Below are positions 15,660-24,543 of a stretch of 64,000 bases of DNA, in pieces. The translations under genes were made by a program, and so were the position numbers. Below the pieces are notes generated by a model. That model saw nothing but the letters and a program-made list of their open reading frames with translations. It was not told the origin of the DNA and did no database searches. Source of the stretch: Kitasatospora sp. NBC_00240 (GTDB taxonomy: Bacteria; Actinomycetota; Actinomycetes; Streptomycetales; Streptomycetaceae); NCBI RefSeq assembly GCF_026342405.1, contig NZ_JAPEMU010000001.1, positions 4,774,001-4,838,000 of the forward strand, written 5' to 3'. Every line of letters starts with the position of its first letter. Position 1 is the first letter of the stretch.

Positions 15660-17606
15660 TTGGACCGGTATCGCACTCCCGCACGGCTGGCCGGGCCGGT
15701 ACGCCGGCTCGCCCTGGCCGTGGCCGCCACCAGCACGCTGGCCCTGACCGTGGCAACGCCCGCGATCGCGGCCACCGGCGCGCCGGCCGCCACGGGCGCA
15801 CCGGCCGCCCAGCAGGCGGCGGCCCTGCCGCCCGCGGCACAGAGCGGCAAGTTCGTCCCGACGGATCCGCACCGGATCCTCGACACCAGGTCCGCGGTCG
15901 GGGTTCCGACGGCGGGCAAGGTCCCCGGCGGGACCCACATCCGGGTGCCGGTCGGCCTGCCCGCGGGGGACGTCAAGGCCGTCGTCATGAACGTGACGGT
16001 CACCGGGCCCTCCGAGGAGAGCCACCTGACGGTCTTCCCGGACGGCACCCCGCTGCCGACCGCCTCGAACCTCAACTTCACGGCCGGACAGACCGTCCCC
16101 AACGCCGTCACGGTGCCGGTCTCCAACGGCTTCGTGGACTTCTACAACAACTCCGGCAGCACCGACGTCGTCGCCGACCTGGCCGGCTACTACACGGACA
16201 GCGTGGGCATCCCCGGGTCCAGCTACGTCCCGGTCAGCCCGGCGCGGCTGCTCGACACCCGCTCCGGCGGGGCGGGCCCGGTGGGCGCGGACGGGACGGT
16301 CAACCTCAAGGTCACCGGCACCGGCGGGGTGCCTGCCGCCGGGGCGACCGCCGTCGTCCTGAACGTCACCGCCACCGGAACCACCTCGGACAGCTTCCTG
16401 ACCGTGTATCCGCACGGCACCGCGCGGCCCGGCACCTCCAACCTCAACTGGACGGCCGGGGAGACCACCCCCAACCTGGTGACCGTCCCGCTGGGCGCGG
16501 ACGGCTCGGTGGACCTGTACAACCACATCGGGGCGACCCAGGTGGTGGCGGACGTCTTCGGCTACTACCAGAGCAGCCCCGCCGGCTCGGCCTACTCGGC
16601 CACCGGCCCCAAGCGCATGGTCGACACCCGGACGAGCGACATCTTCCACACCCTCGGCGCGGACGGCCTCATGAACCTGCCGGTCGCGACCGGCGGCCTG
16701 GGCACCACCAAGGTGTCCGCCGTCGTCCTCAACGTCACGGCGACCAACGCCACCGACGACAGCTTCCTCACCGTCTTCCCGGGCAACGGCACCGGACGGC
16801 CGAGCACCTCGAACCTCAACTTCCGTGCCGGGCAGACCGTGCCGAACCTGGTGATCGTGCCGGTCGACGACACGGGGCTGGTCAACGTCTACAACCACCT
16901 CGGCCGGGTGGACGTGATCGTGGACATCTTCGGCTGGTTCAGCCTCCCCGAGGGCGGGCCGACCAACCTGCGGATGCCGGAACTCCCCGCCTCGGCGTGC
17001 GCCACGGCCGCCCCGGGACCGTGGGTCCCCGTCGCACCGGGTACCAGGTACCGCCTCGGCGCCACCATGCCCGGCCTCACCGGCGGCACCACTGCTCGGG
17101 GGTGGCTGGTCGTGGTCGTCACCGCGCCGGACGGCAGCGTCGCCTCCTACGAGGGCGGCCTGGCCTTCCCGCAGACACCGGCCGACACCTCTGTCGAGTT
17201 GGCGAAGTCCGGGCCGGGCGAGTACAGCTGGTACGCCTACGAGACGAACGGCACCGTGGTCTCGGCGCCCAGCCGGCCCTGCTACTTCCAGGCCGACCTG
17301 GACTCCGGCATCACCGGAGTGACCATCACCTCGGACCGCGCACCCGGTGAGATCGTCCAGGGGCAGCAGGTGACCTTCACCCTGGCCGCGACCTCGGTGG
17401 GGGCCACCGAGGGCCAGCGGATCGCGAGCTTCTGCTACTCGGAGACGCCGCAGATGTGCACCAGGTTGGCCGCCACGAACGGCAAGGCCAGCATCACGGT
17501 CACCGCCTCCGGCTGGGGCACCCACGTGCAGTACGTCTCGGCGTCCACCGTCTCCGGCTGGACCTCCCAGACCATGTCGTTCAGCTACTACGTCCGCTCC
17601 AACTGA
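15660..17606 (+). CDS. Secreted protein with three surface repeats and a beta-rich C-terminus
   Basis: 648 residues. The start is a TTG at 15660, seven bases after GCAGGAG; the product begins MDRYRTPARLAGPVRR and has a Sec signal ending ATPAIA|A. Three ~120-residue repeats begin at about 70, 195 and 318 (RILDTR, RLLDTR, RMVDTR) and end DLAGYY, DVFGYY and DIFGWF. These are the same repeats as in the gene at 9817. The last ~215 residues are a different, beta-rich region with two cysteine pairs (SACATAAPG/SRPCYF, ASFCYSETPQMC). It is probably exposed on the cell wall; the ligand is unknown. A strong hairpin follows the stop. Confidence 0.82.
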   Translation: MDRYRTPARLAGPVRRLALAVAATSTLALTVATPAIAATGAPAATGAPAAQQAAALPPAAQSGKFVPTDPHRILDTRSAVGVPTAGKVPGGTHIRVPVGLPAGDVKAVVMNVTVTGPSEESHLTVFPDGTPLPTASNLNFTAGQTVPNAVTVPVSNGFVDFYNNSGSTDVVADLAGYYTDSVGIPGSSYVPVSPARLLDTRSGGAGPVGADGTVNLKVTGTGGVPAAGATAVVLNVTATGTTSDSFLTVYPHGTARPGTSNLNWTAGETTPNLVTVPLGADGSVDLYNHIGATQVVADVFGYYQSSPAGSAYSATGPKRMVDTRTSDIFHTLGADGLMNLPVATGGLGTTKVSAVVLNVTATNATDDSFLTVFPGNGTGRPSTSNLNFRAGQTVPNLVIVPVDDTGLVNVYNHLGRVDVIVDIFGWFSLPEGGPTNLRMPELPASACATAAPGPWVPVAPGTRYRLGATMPGLTGGTTARGWLVVVVTAPDGSVASYEGGLAFPQTPADTSVELAKSGPGEYSWYAYETNGTVVSAPSRPCYFQADLDSGITGVTITSDRAPGEIVQGQQVTFTLAATSVGATEGQRIASFCYSETPQMCTRLAATNGKASITVTASGWGTHVQYVSASTVSGWTSQTMSFSYYVRSN

Positions 17607-17615
17607 CCGATTCCG

Positions 17616-17676
17616 GCCGAGGCCGGCCGCGCCCCGGAAACCGCCCTCGGGCGGTGGGGCGCGGCCGGCCTCCGCC
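17616..17676 (+). terminator. Strong terminator hairpin
   Basis: Perfect 17-base arms at 17620-17636 (GAGGCCGGCCGCGCCCC) and 17656-17672, with a smaller CCGCCC/GGGCGG hairpin in the loop. It starts 10 bases after the stop codon at 17606. Confidence 0.8.
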
Positions 17677-17760
17677 GTTCGGGCCCACCGTCCAGCTTCC
17701 CGCTGCGACGGCCGGCCGCCCGGACGGCCACCGGCTGACCAGGCCGCCACCGGCCACCCA

Positions 17761-17799
17761 CCGGCCCGGCCCCCGCCCGTGACGCGGGGGCCGGGCCGG
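17761..17799. terminator. Second hairpin, 16-bp stem
   Basis: Perfect 16-base arms 17761-17776 and 17784-17799 around a 7-base loop. It follows the first hairpin by about 85 bases and further isolates the biosynthetic cluster from upstream transcription. The stretch 17800-18170 contains direct repeats of CGCGCCCACCCCGCC and GTCGGTCCCC, a GCTGGCG/CGCCAGC inverted pair near 17935-17975, and no gene; the cluster promoter must lie here. Confidence 0.65.
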
Positions 17800-18170
17800 T
17801 GCGCTGTTCCCGCCCCGCGCGCCCACCCCGCCGTCGGTCCCCGTCGGTCCCCGTCCGACCGCGCCCACCCGCCGTCGGCCCCGTCCCGCGCGCCCACCCC
17901 GCCGCCTGCTTCCCCCCGCCGCGCTCCGCGCCCGCTGGCGTGCTGACGCCAGGCGATCTCGCGCCAGCGGAATCCCTTGGTGAGGGACCTGGCGCCGGGT
18001 CAGGATGTCTGCAGAGAAAGCACCGCGGAAACGGGGCGGCGATCGACCGCCCGCTCCCCGCGCACCGGAATTCACGATCGCCTGCCGCCCGGGCACACCC
18101 ATGCCTCCGGCCGGTAGGGCGGCACCGCCATCACCGAGCGCCGATTGCAGATCCTCCTGGAAAGGCCGAC

Positions 18171-19379
18171 ATGTCCGTCTCCATTCTCGAAAGCCAGCGG
18201 AACGCCGTTCTCGACATCTTCGGGCAGAAGATCGAGGAGCTGAAGGCCAGCGAGCTCTACCGGGAGTTCCTCCCGGTCGGGCACCTGGCCTCGGACCGCG
18301 GCCACACCGGGTACCGCGGCCGGAAGGTCCAGGTCTGGTGCAGCAACGACTACCTGGGTATGAGCCAGCACCCCGAGGTCATCCAGGCCCAGATCGACTC
18401 CACGGGCAGGCACGGCACCGGCACCGGCGGGTCGCGGAACATCGCCGGCACCAGCACCGCGCACGTCGAGCTGGAGGACCGGCTGGCGGCCTGGCACGGC
18501 AAGGAGCGGGCCCTGGTCTTCTCCAGCGGATACGTCGCGAATTTCGAGACGCTGAGCACCCTGATATCCGCGATCGACGGACTGGTGGTGTTCTCCGATT
18601 CGCTGAACCACCGTTCGCTGATCGAGGGAATCGTCCGCTCCGGTGCGAAGAAGCACGTGTTCGCGCACAACGACATGGCGGACCTCGAATCCAAGCTCGC
18701 CCTCTACGAGGCGGACCGCCCGAAGCTGATCGTCTTCGAATCGGTGTACTCGATGGACGGTGACACCTCCCCGGTGTCCGCCGTCTTCGACCTGGCGGAG
18801 AAGTACGACGCGCTGACCTTCCTCGACGAGACCCACTCGATCGGGGTCCGCGGGCCCCTGGGCGCGGGGCTGAGCGCGGAGATCGGCGACCACCGCGCGA
18901 CCTTCGTCCAGGGGGTGTTCGGCAAGGCCATCGGCACGGTCGGCGGCTATGTGGCCGGCCCCGACGCGGCGCTGGACTACGTCCGCTCGTTCGCGCCGGG
19001 CTTCATCTTCACCACCGCGCTGCCGCAGGCCGCCATGGACGCCACCCTGCGGAGCCTGCGGCTCGTCCAGGAGGGCGACGCCCTGCGCGCCGAGCTGGCC
19101 GCCAAGACGGAGCTGATGAAGGCCGAACTGCGGGCCAGGGGGATCGACTTCATCGACGCGGACAGCCACCTGGTGCCGGTGATGGTGCCCGGCGGCGAGC
19201 GGGTGCGGCGGGTGTCGCGGCAGCTGCTGGAGGAGCACGACATCTACGTCCAGCCGATCAACTTCCCGTCGGTGGCACGTGGTGGCGAGCGGTTCCGGGT
19301 CACCGTCGCGCCGTTCCGCACGCCCGAGCAGATCGCGAACTTCGCCGACGCCATGCAGAAGTGCCTTCAGGAGAACTGA
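18171..19379 (+). CDS. hemA: 5-aminolevulinate synthase (PLP alpha-oxoamine synthase)
   Basis: 402 residues, first gene of the cluster. It condenses glycine with succinyl-CoA to 5-aminolevulinate. Family blocks are intact: VWCSNDYLGMSQHP (~55), SLNHRSLIEG with the PLP-stacking His147, DETHSIG with Asp219, the Schiff-base Lys252 in GVFGKAIG, and APGFIFTTALPQ. Residue 88 (GGSRNIAGT) is Ser where canonical ALA synthases have Thr; see findings. Actinobacteria of this type make haem precursors from glutamyl-tRNA, so this enzyme implies secondary metabolism, as in C5N-unit pathways. ATG 18171 follows GGAAAGG. About 50 bases separate it from the dioxygenase gene. Confidence 0.92.
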   Translation: MSVSILESQRNAVLDIFGQKIEELKASELYREFLPVGHLASDRGHTGYRGRKVQVWCSNDYLGMSQHPEVIQAQIDSTGRHGTGTGGSRNIAGTSTAHVELEDRLAAWHGKERALVFSSGYVANFETLSTLISAIDGLVVFSDSLNHRSLIEGIVRSGAKKHVFAHNDMADLESKLALYEADRPKLIVFESVYSMDGDTSPVSAVFDLAEKYDALTFLDETHSIGVRGPLGAGLSAEIGDHRATFVQGVFGKAIGTVGGYVAGPDAALDYVRSFAPGFIFTTALPQAAMDATLRSLRLVQEGDALRAELAAKTELMKAELRARGIDFIDADSHLVPVMVPGGERVRRVSRQLLEEHDIYVQPINFPSVARGGERFRVTVAPFRTPEQIANFADAMQKCLQEN

Positions 19380-19429
19380 AACCGAGCACCTGGGCCGATG
19401 CGGCCTCAGGGCACACAACCGGAGGAACC

Positions 19430-20305
19430 ATGAACATCACCGAGATCACCCCCTTCATCGGTCTGGAGCTGACCGGCGTCGGCTACGACGACCTGGTGCG
19501 GCCGGAGGTCTGGGAGAAGCTGGTCGAGGGCGTCCGCGAGCGTGAGCTGGTGGTCGTGCGCGGCATCGAGCTGACCCCGCTGCAGCAGATCGACCTGGCC
19601 TCCCGGCTGGGCCGGCCGGTGCCCTTCGTGATCAGCAAGTACCGCCACCCGGAGTTCGAGGAGATCATGATCTCCTCGAACGAGAAGAAGGACGACAAGC
19701 CGATCGGCGTCGCCCGGGTCGGCAACTTCTGGCACCAGGACTCGTCCTTCGTGGCCGAGCCGGCGCCGTTCACCATGCTGCACGGCGTCAACGTGCCGTC
19801 CACCAGCGGCCACACCAAGTTCGCCAGTGCGGTCGACGTCCACGACCGGCTGCCGGAGGAGTGGAAGGCCCGGCTGGCCGACCGGATCGGCGTGCACACC
19901 GTCGGCAAGCGGCTGCGCATCCGTCCGGAGCACGTCGGCCTGTCGGTCGCGGAGTTCAAGGCGCTGATCGACGTCGAGCACCCGAAGGTCGAGCACCCGC
20001 TGATCTGCAAGGACGAGTACACCGGCCGGGAGTACATCTACGGCTCGCGCGAGTACATGGACTCGGTGGCGGGCTTCGACCCCAACGAGAACGAGGCCTT
20101 CTTCACCCTGCTCGACGAGCTGATCCAGGACGAGGAGCGGGTCTACACCCACCGCTGGACCCAGAACGACCTGGTGATCTGGAAGACCCGGACGACGTAC
20201 CACATCGCCACCGAGGTGGAGCCGGGCGTGGGCCGCACCGTGCACCGGGTCAGCATCGAGGCCGTCGACGCCGAGGTGCAGCTGGTCGAAGAAGAGGTTC
20301 AGTGA
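19430..20305 (+). CDS. TauD/TfdA-family Fe(II)/2-oxoglutarate dioxygenase
   Basis: 291 residues. The facial triad is His102-x-Asp104 (FWHQDSSF) and His258 (TRTTYHIA), and Arg273 (VHRVSI) is placed to bind 2-oxoglutarate. The family normally reads DNR-T-xH before the distal His; here it is KTRTTYH, a mild deviation. It would hydroxylate, halogen-free oxidise or desaturate a cluster intermediate; the substrate is unknown. GGAGGAACC precedes the ATG at 19430. The stop overlaps the GTG of the next gene by four bases, so the two are translationally coupled. Confidence 0.9.
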   Translation: MNITEITPFIGLELTGVGYDDLVRPEVWEKLVEGVRERELVVVRGIELTPLQQIDLASRLGRPVPFVISKYRHPEFEEIMISSNEKKDDKPIGVARVGNFWHQDSSFVAEPAPFTMLHGVNVPSTSGHTKFASAVDVHDRLPEEWKARLADRIGVHTVGKRLRIRPEHVGLSVAEFKALIDVEHPKVEHPLICKDEYTGREYIYGSREYMDSVAGFDPNENEAFFTLLDELIQDEERVYTHRWTQNDLVIWKTRTTYHIATEVEPGVGRTVHRVSIEAVDAEVQLVEEEVQ

Positions 20306-21261
20306 GCGGCATCGCCGACTTCGCCGTGAGCTACCCCCGGGGGCGGGCCGACGTGCAAGCGATGCACGCCGCCTCCGGGGTCCCGGTGGCCGACATCCTG
20401 GCGATCACCCACGCCGAGAGCTTCCCGGCGCTGGCCGACGGGGAGCAGGCCTGGGAGCTGGCGCTGAGCGCGGCGCGGAAGCTGCTGGGCCGCCAGCCGG
20501 TGGACGTGGACGAGATCCGGTACGTCGTGGTCGCCGGCTCCGGCCAGTGGGACCACCCGTTCTGGTCGCCCGCCGCCAAGGTGGCGCACGAGCTGGGGAT
20601 CGAACGGGCGCACTGCTTCGAGGTGGCGAACTTCTGCAACGCCGGGATGGCCGCCCTGAAGATCGTCGCCGACCGGGTCGAGCTGGACGGCGGCGGCTAC
20701 GGGCTGGTGCTGGTCGGCGACCGGCTGAGCCGGATGGTCGACTACACCGACCCGGCGTCCAAGGCGCTGTTCAACTTCGGCGACGCGGCGGGGGCGATGC
20801 TGGTCGAGCCGGGGCGCGGCGCCTTCTCGGTGCTGCACAGCGAGATGCGCACCGACCCCAGCTGGTCCGACTACTACGCCGGCGAGCAGCGGGGCGACCG
20901 GGTGGCGATCCGCCGCGCGGCGCACCGCAGTGGTCTGGCCGCGGCGTACGTGGCGAACTTCACCGCGCTGATCGACCGGACGCTGGACGCGGTGGGGGCG
21001 AAACTCCCGGACGTCGCCCACCTGTTGATCAACCAGGGCGACCGGGACATGCACGAACGGCTGCTGCGCGAGCTGGACCTCCCGGCGGAGAAGAGCGTCT
21101 TCAACTACCACCGGTTCGGGCACATGGGCGGGACGGACACCCTGATCGCCCTGCAGGACCTGCGGGAGCAGCGGAAGCTGCGGCCCGGCGACCTGATCAT
21201 TCTGGCCACCAGCGCGATGGGCTTCAGCTGGGGCATCACGGCTTTGGAGTATCACGAATGA
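20302..21261 (+). CDS. KAS III-like (FabH/thiolase-fold) enzyme with swapped His/Asn
   Basis: 319 residues with a thiolase fold and an active-site Cys112 (VANFCNAGMAAL). Other fold markers are FNFGDAAGAMLVEPG and the C-terminal LRPGDLIILATSAMGFSWG. In FabH the other two catalytic residues are His244 (HQAN) and Asn274 (GNTSAA). Counting from this GTG start, position 244 is Asn (LINQGD) and position 274 is His (FGHMGGTD). It presumably loads or condenses an acyl group, or acts as an acyltransferase, but its chemistry may differ from normal KAS III. No carrier protein gene is nearby. Coupled by four-base overlaps to both neighbours. Confidence 0.88.
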   Translation: MSGIADFAVSYPRGRADVQAMHAASGVPVADILAITHAESFPALADGEQAWELALSAARKLLGRQPVDVDEIRYVVVAGSGQWDHPFWSPAAKVAHELGIERAHCFEVANFCNAGMAALKIVADRVELDGGGYGLVLVGDRLSRMVDYTDPASKALFNFGDAAGAMLVEPGRGAFSVLHSEMRTDPSWSDYYAGEQRGDRVAIRRAAHRSGLAAAYVANFTALIDRTLDAVGAKLPDVAHLLINQGDRDMHERLLRELDLPAEKSVFNYHRFGHMGGTDTLIALQDLREQRKLRPGDLIILATSAMGFSWGITALEYHE

Positions 21262-22544
21262 AGATCCTGGTGATGAATCAGGTCCCCTACCGCAAGATCC
21301 AGTACCACCTGGGGATCGACCACGAGCAGCACGACGTGACCTACGTCTGCGGCCCGATCGGCGACGCGCAGCTGCCCGCCGGCCTGCGCTGCGAGCGGCT
21401 GCTGATCGACCCGACGCTGGACCTCACCGAGCAGGTGATCGCCCGGACCTCGCGGGCGGACGGCTTCGAGCAGGTGCTGGCCCTGTCGGAGTCGGGGATC
21501 CTCGGCGCCCATCGGATCCGCGAGCACCTGGGCGTCCCCGGGCCGTCGCTGGCGCAGCTGGAGAAGGTCCGCGACAAGGTCGCGATGAAGCAGGCCCTGG
21601 TGGACGCCGACGTGCGCCACCCACGGTTCGTCGCCGCGCCCCCCGCCTGCGGGCCGCTGCCGTGGCCCGGGAAGACGGTGGTCAAGCCCCGCCAGGGGGC
21701 GTCCAGCGAGGGCGTCAGCATCCACCCGACGGCCCGGGAGGCACTCGCCTTCTACCGCACGCTGCCGGACCCCGGCGAGTACCAGCTGGAGGAGTACGTC
21801 GAGGGTGAGCTGTTCCACGCCGACGGGCTGATCAGCGCCGGAACGGTGCTGGACCTGGTGGTCAGCCGGTACATCGGCAAGCCGGTCGACTTCGCGAACG
21901 GCGCGCCGGTCGGGTCGAGCCAGCTGCCGTTCGACGAGCGCTACGCCGCCTTCGTGGCGCGGGCGGTGACGGCGCTCGGGATCGAGGAGGGCTGCCTGCA
22001 CCTGGAGTTCTTCGAGACCGCCGAGGGTGAGCTGGTCTTCCTGGAGGTGGCCAACCGGCTGGGCGGCGGCGGCATCGTGGACTCGCACCTGCGGCACACC
22101 GGCGTCCACCTGCCCTCGCACGAGATCGCCGTCCGGCTGGGCTTCGAGCGGCCGGAGCCGGCCGAACCCAGCGGGCGCCACCACGGGTTCCTGATCTTCC
22201 CCGGGCACCAGCTGGCACCGGGGGCCCGCACGGTGGTGTCCTTCCCGGACCACCTGCGCGAGCACCCGTGCGTGGACCGGCTGCACCTGCTGGAGGAGTC
22301 GGCGGGGGCGGGCGGCATCTCCTACCAGGAGTGGGAGGTCCCGGTGTTCATCGAGGCCTCGCACCCCGACCCGGCCGTGGTCGCCGGCTTCCTGACGGAG
22401 TGCGCCCGGGCCGTCACGGTCACCGAGTTGCCCGCCGCCGAGCCGGCCGCGCCCGCAGTGCCCGCCACCGCGGTGCCGGCCGCCGAGCGGGAGCCGGCCG
22501 CCGCCGCCCCGCTGCCCGCCGTGCTCGCAGGGGCCGCGGCATGA
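21258..22544 (+). CDS. ATP-grasp carboxylate-amine ligase
   Basis: 428 residues. The N-terminal third is a Rossmann-like pre-ATP-grasp domain. The ATP-binding part has TVVKPRQGASSEGVS (~150), EEYVEGELFHADGLI (~182), and the Mg-binding LEFFETAEGELVFLEVANRLGG (~245), the classic order for enzymes that activate a carboxylate as acyl phosphate and form an amide. Residues ~390-428 are an Ala/Pro/Glu-rich tail without structure. The ATG overlaps the previous stop (ATGA) and the TGA overlaps the next ATG. A role joining ALA or another amine to an acid in the cluster is an inference. Confidence 0.9.
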   Translation: MKILVMNQVPYRKIQYHLGIDHEQHDVTYVCGPIGDAQLPAGLRCERLLIDPTLDLTEQVIARTSRADGFEQVLALSESGILGAHRIREHLGVPGPSLAQLEKVRDKVAMKQALVDADVRHPRFVAAPPACGPLPWPGKTVVKPRQGASSEGVSIHPTAREALAFYRTLPDPGEYQLEEYVEGELFHADGLISAGTVLDLVVSRYIGKPVDFANGAPVGSSQLPFDERYAAFVARAVTALGIEEGCLHLEFFETAEGELVFLEVANRLGGGGIVDSHLRHTGVHLPSHEIAVRLGFERPEPAEPSGRHHGFLIFPGHQLAPGARTVVSFPDHLREHPCVDRLHLLEESAGAGGISYQEWEVPVFIEASHPDPAVVAGFLTECARAVTVTELPAAEPAAPAVPATAVPAAEREPAAAAPLPAVLAGAAA

Positions 22545-24481
22545 GCGCCACCCGCCACTACCCGACCGACCTGCTGCTCGCGGTCGAGCACGCCGAGCGG
22601 GCACTCGCCGAGGGCCCGGACCCGGAGCTCGCCCGGCTGCTGGCCGGAGCCGGCCTGCCGGGCCTGGCCGGCCTGTTCGCCTCGGCCGAACTCGCCGAGG
22701 GCCTGGACGAACTGTTCGACGGCCTCAGCCAGTACCCCTGGCAGCCCCTGGTCGACAGCAACGACGTGATGGAGTTCTCGCCGCTCGGCACGGTGGTGCT
22801 GGACGACCGCCGTCCGGGCAACACCCTGCGCGGCCTGCTGCTCGGCTGGGCGACCGGCAACGAGGTGGTGATCCGCGGCGAGCGGCAGGAGTTCTGGGCC
22901 GCGCTGACCGGGCTGCTGCGGGAGGCGGGGTTCCCGCTGCCGCCGAGCCGGACGGTCGCGCCGGGCACGGACGTGCCGGGCGGGCACCCGGTGCTGGTGC
23001 CCGACCTGCTGCCCGGCGAGGACTGGGCGGACGAGGCGCTGTACGCCACCGCACAGGCCGAGGGCGTGCCGGTGCTGCGGATCCGGGTGGACGCCGCCGG
23101 GCGCGCGGGCACCGGCGGCCCGTTCGCCGGTGAGGTCCTGCGGCTGGACTGCCGCTCCGGGTGGGCCGGCGCCCTCCAGTACCGCACCTACCTGCGGGGC
23201 ACCCGGCTCTCCGACGCGCGTGGCGCGGACACCGCGCAGGAGGACGGCCGGATCGCCGCCCGCCTGCGGTACCTGGTGGAGCGGGCCCGCCGCACCCCGT
23301 ACTACCGCGACCTGCCCCGGATCGACGAGCGGGCCGACCTGCAGCGGCTGCCGGTGCTGGAGAAGTCCGCGCTGGAGCGGCACTCGCTGCCGGCCGCCCG
23401 GGGTCTGTGCAGCGGTGACCGGCCGAGCGGCGAGGTGCTGCGCAGCGGCGCGACCACCGGCCCGCCGCGCTACATCGTGTACTCGCGCACCGACTGGGAC
23501 AACATGGTGCGCGAGGCCGTCCCGCTGTTCTACGCGCTGGGGGTGCGGCCGGGCGACCGGCTGATCAACTCGCTGTTCGGCGGCGGCCTCTACGGCGGTC
23601 TGATCACCAGCAGCAGCGAGCTGTCCCGGATGCCGGTGGAGGCGTACAGCACCGCACAGATGATCACCGCGGACGATGTGCTGATGCTGACCCGCAGCTT
23701 CTCGGCGAACGTCATCCTCGGCCAGCCGGCCCTGCTGCTGCCGGTGCTGCGCGACGCCAAGGCGCGCGAGCCCGGGCTGCGGATCGAGAAGGTGCTGTAC
23801 GGCGGCACGCCGATGACGGAGTCCGACAAGCGGTGGCTGCGCGAGGAGCTCGGCACCCGGGTCGTCTCCAGCGTGCTGGCGGCCAACGACGGCGCGCAGC
23901 TGGGCTACCAGTGCAGCGACCTGGCGGGCACCCTGCACCACCTCTGCGACGACTACAACCTGATCGAGGTGGTGGACGAGCAGGGCCGCCCGGTGCCCGA
24001 GGGCGAGCCGGGCGAGCTGCTGGTCACCAGCATGCAGAAGTTCGAGGGCCCGCTGATCCGCTACCGGATCGGTGACCTGGGGCGGATCTTCCCGCACGAC
24101 TGCGGCTGCGGGGTGAGCGGCCGGGTGCTGGAGTACCTGGGGCGCTCGGACGGCCAGATCAAGGTGAAGGGCCGGACCGTCCTGTACGGCGAGATCATGG
24201 CCGAGCTGGCGCGGTTCGAGGTGTCGCAGCTCCAGGTGGAGATCGACTCGCAGGGCGGCCGGGAGAGCGTGACCGTCCGCACCGAGTCGCCCGGGAAGCT
24301 GGACCCGGACGAGCTGCGCGACCACCTGAAGGCCCGCTTCGAGGTGCTCAGCGACTACCACTCCTTCGACGAGTCGCTGGACGTCTTCGAGTTCACCGTG
24401 GAGTGCCACCCCGAGGGCGGCCTGCCCCGGAACACCGTCAGCGGCAAGATCAAGACCGTGATCGACCTCCGGCTGCGGTAA
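22541..24481 (+). CDS. LuxC-like N-terminus fused to PaaK/LuxE-like adenylate-forming enzyme
   Basis: 646 residues in two parts. Residues ~60-220 resemble the nucleotide-binding half of acyl-CoA/fatty acid reductase LuxC (VVLDDRRPGNTLRGLLLGW, ATGNEVVIRGE), but the catalytic-Cys half is missing. Residues ~240-646 are a phenylacetate-CoA ligase-type enzyme: LRSGATTGPPRYIVYSRTDW (phosphate loop), VLYGGTPMTE, VLAANDGAQLGYQC, RYRIGDLGRIF and LGRSDGQIKVKGRTVLYGE. It should adenylate a carboxylic acid and pass it to CoA, a protein thiol or an amine. LuxC and LuxE cooperate in fatty aldehyde synthesis, which makes the fusion suggestive. Coupled to the ATP-grasp gene upstream. Confidence 0.85.
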   Translation: MSATRHYPTDLLLAVEHAERALAEGPDPELARLLAGAGLPGLAGLFASAELAEGLDELFDGLSQYPWQPLVDSNDVMEFSPLGTVVLDDRRPGNTLRGLLLGWATGNEVVIRGERQEFWAALTGLLREAGFPLPPSRTVAPGTDVPGGHPVLVPDLLPGEDWADEALYATAQAEGVPVLRIRVDAAGRAGTGGPFAGEVLRLDCRSGWAGALQYRTYLRGTRLSDARGADTAQEDGRIAARLRYLVERARRTPYYRDLPRIDERADLQRLPVLEKSALERHSLPAARGLCSGDRPSGEVLRSGATTGPPRYIVYSRTDWDNMVREAVPLFYALGVRPGDRLINSLFGGGLYGGLITSSSELSRMPVEAYSTAQMITADDVLMLTRSFSANVILGQPALLLPVLRDAKAREPGLRIEKVLYGGTPMTESDKRWLREELGTRVVSSVLAANDGAQLGYQCSDLAGTLHHLCDDYNLIEVVDEQGRPVPEGEPGELLVTSMQKFEGPLIRYRIGDLGRIFPHDCGCGVSGRVLEYLGRSDGQIKVKGRTVLYGEIMAELARFEVSQLQVEIDSQGGRESVTVRTESPGKLDPDELRDHLKARFEVLSDYHSFDESLDVFEFTVECHPEGGLPRNTVSGKIKTVIDLRLR

Positions 24482-24543
24482 CCCGACCGCCCACCCCGCC
24501 GTACGCTCCCCGCCCGCGGGCCGGACGCAGAAATGGAAATCCC

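Noticed and set aside
15624..17897. Minus-strand open frame of 757 codons
   Set aside because: Antisense to the secreted repeat protein and crossing its terminator; no recognisable domain.
17800..18170. Protein-coding gene before the ALA synthase
   Set aside because: Open frames are proline/arginine-rich, run through direct repeats and inverted repeats, and have no ribosome site or conserved motif.
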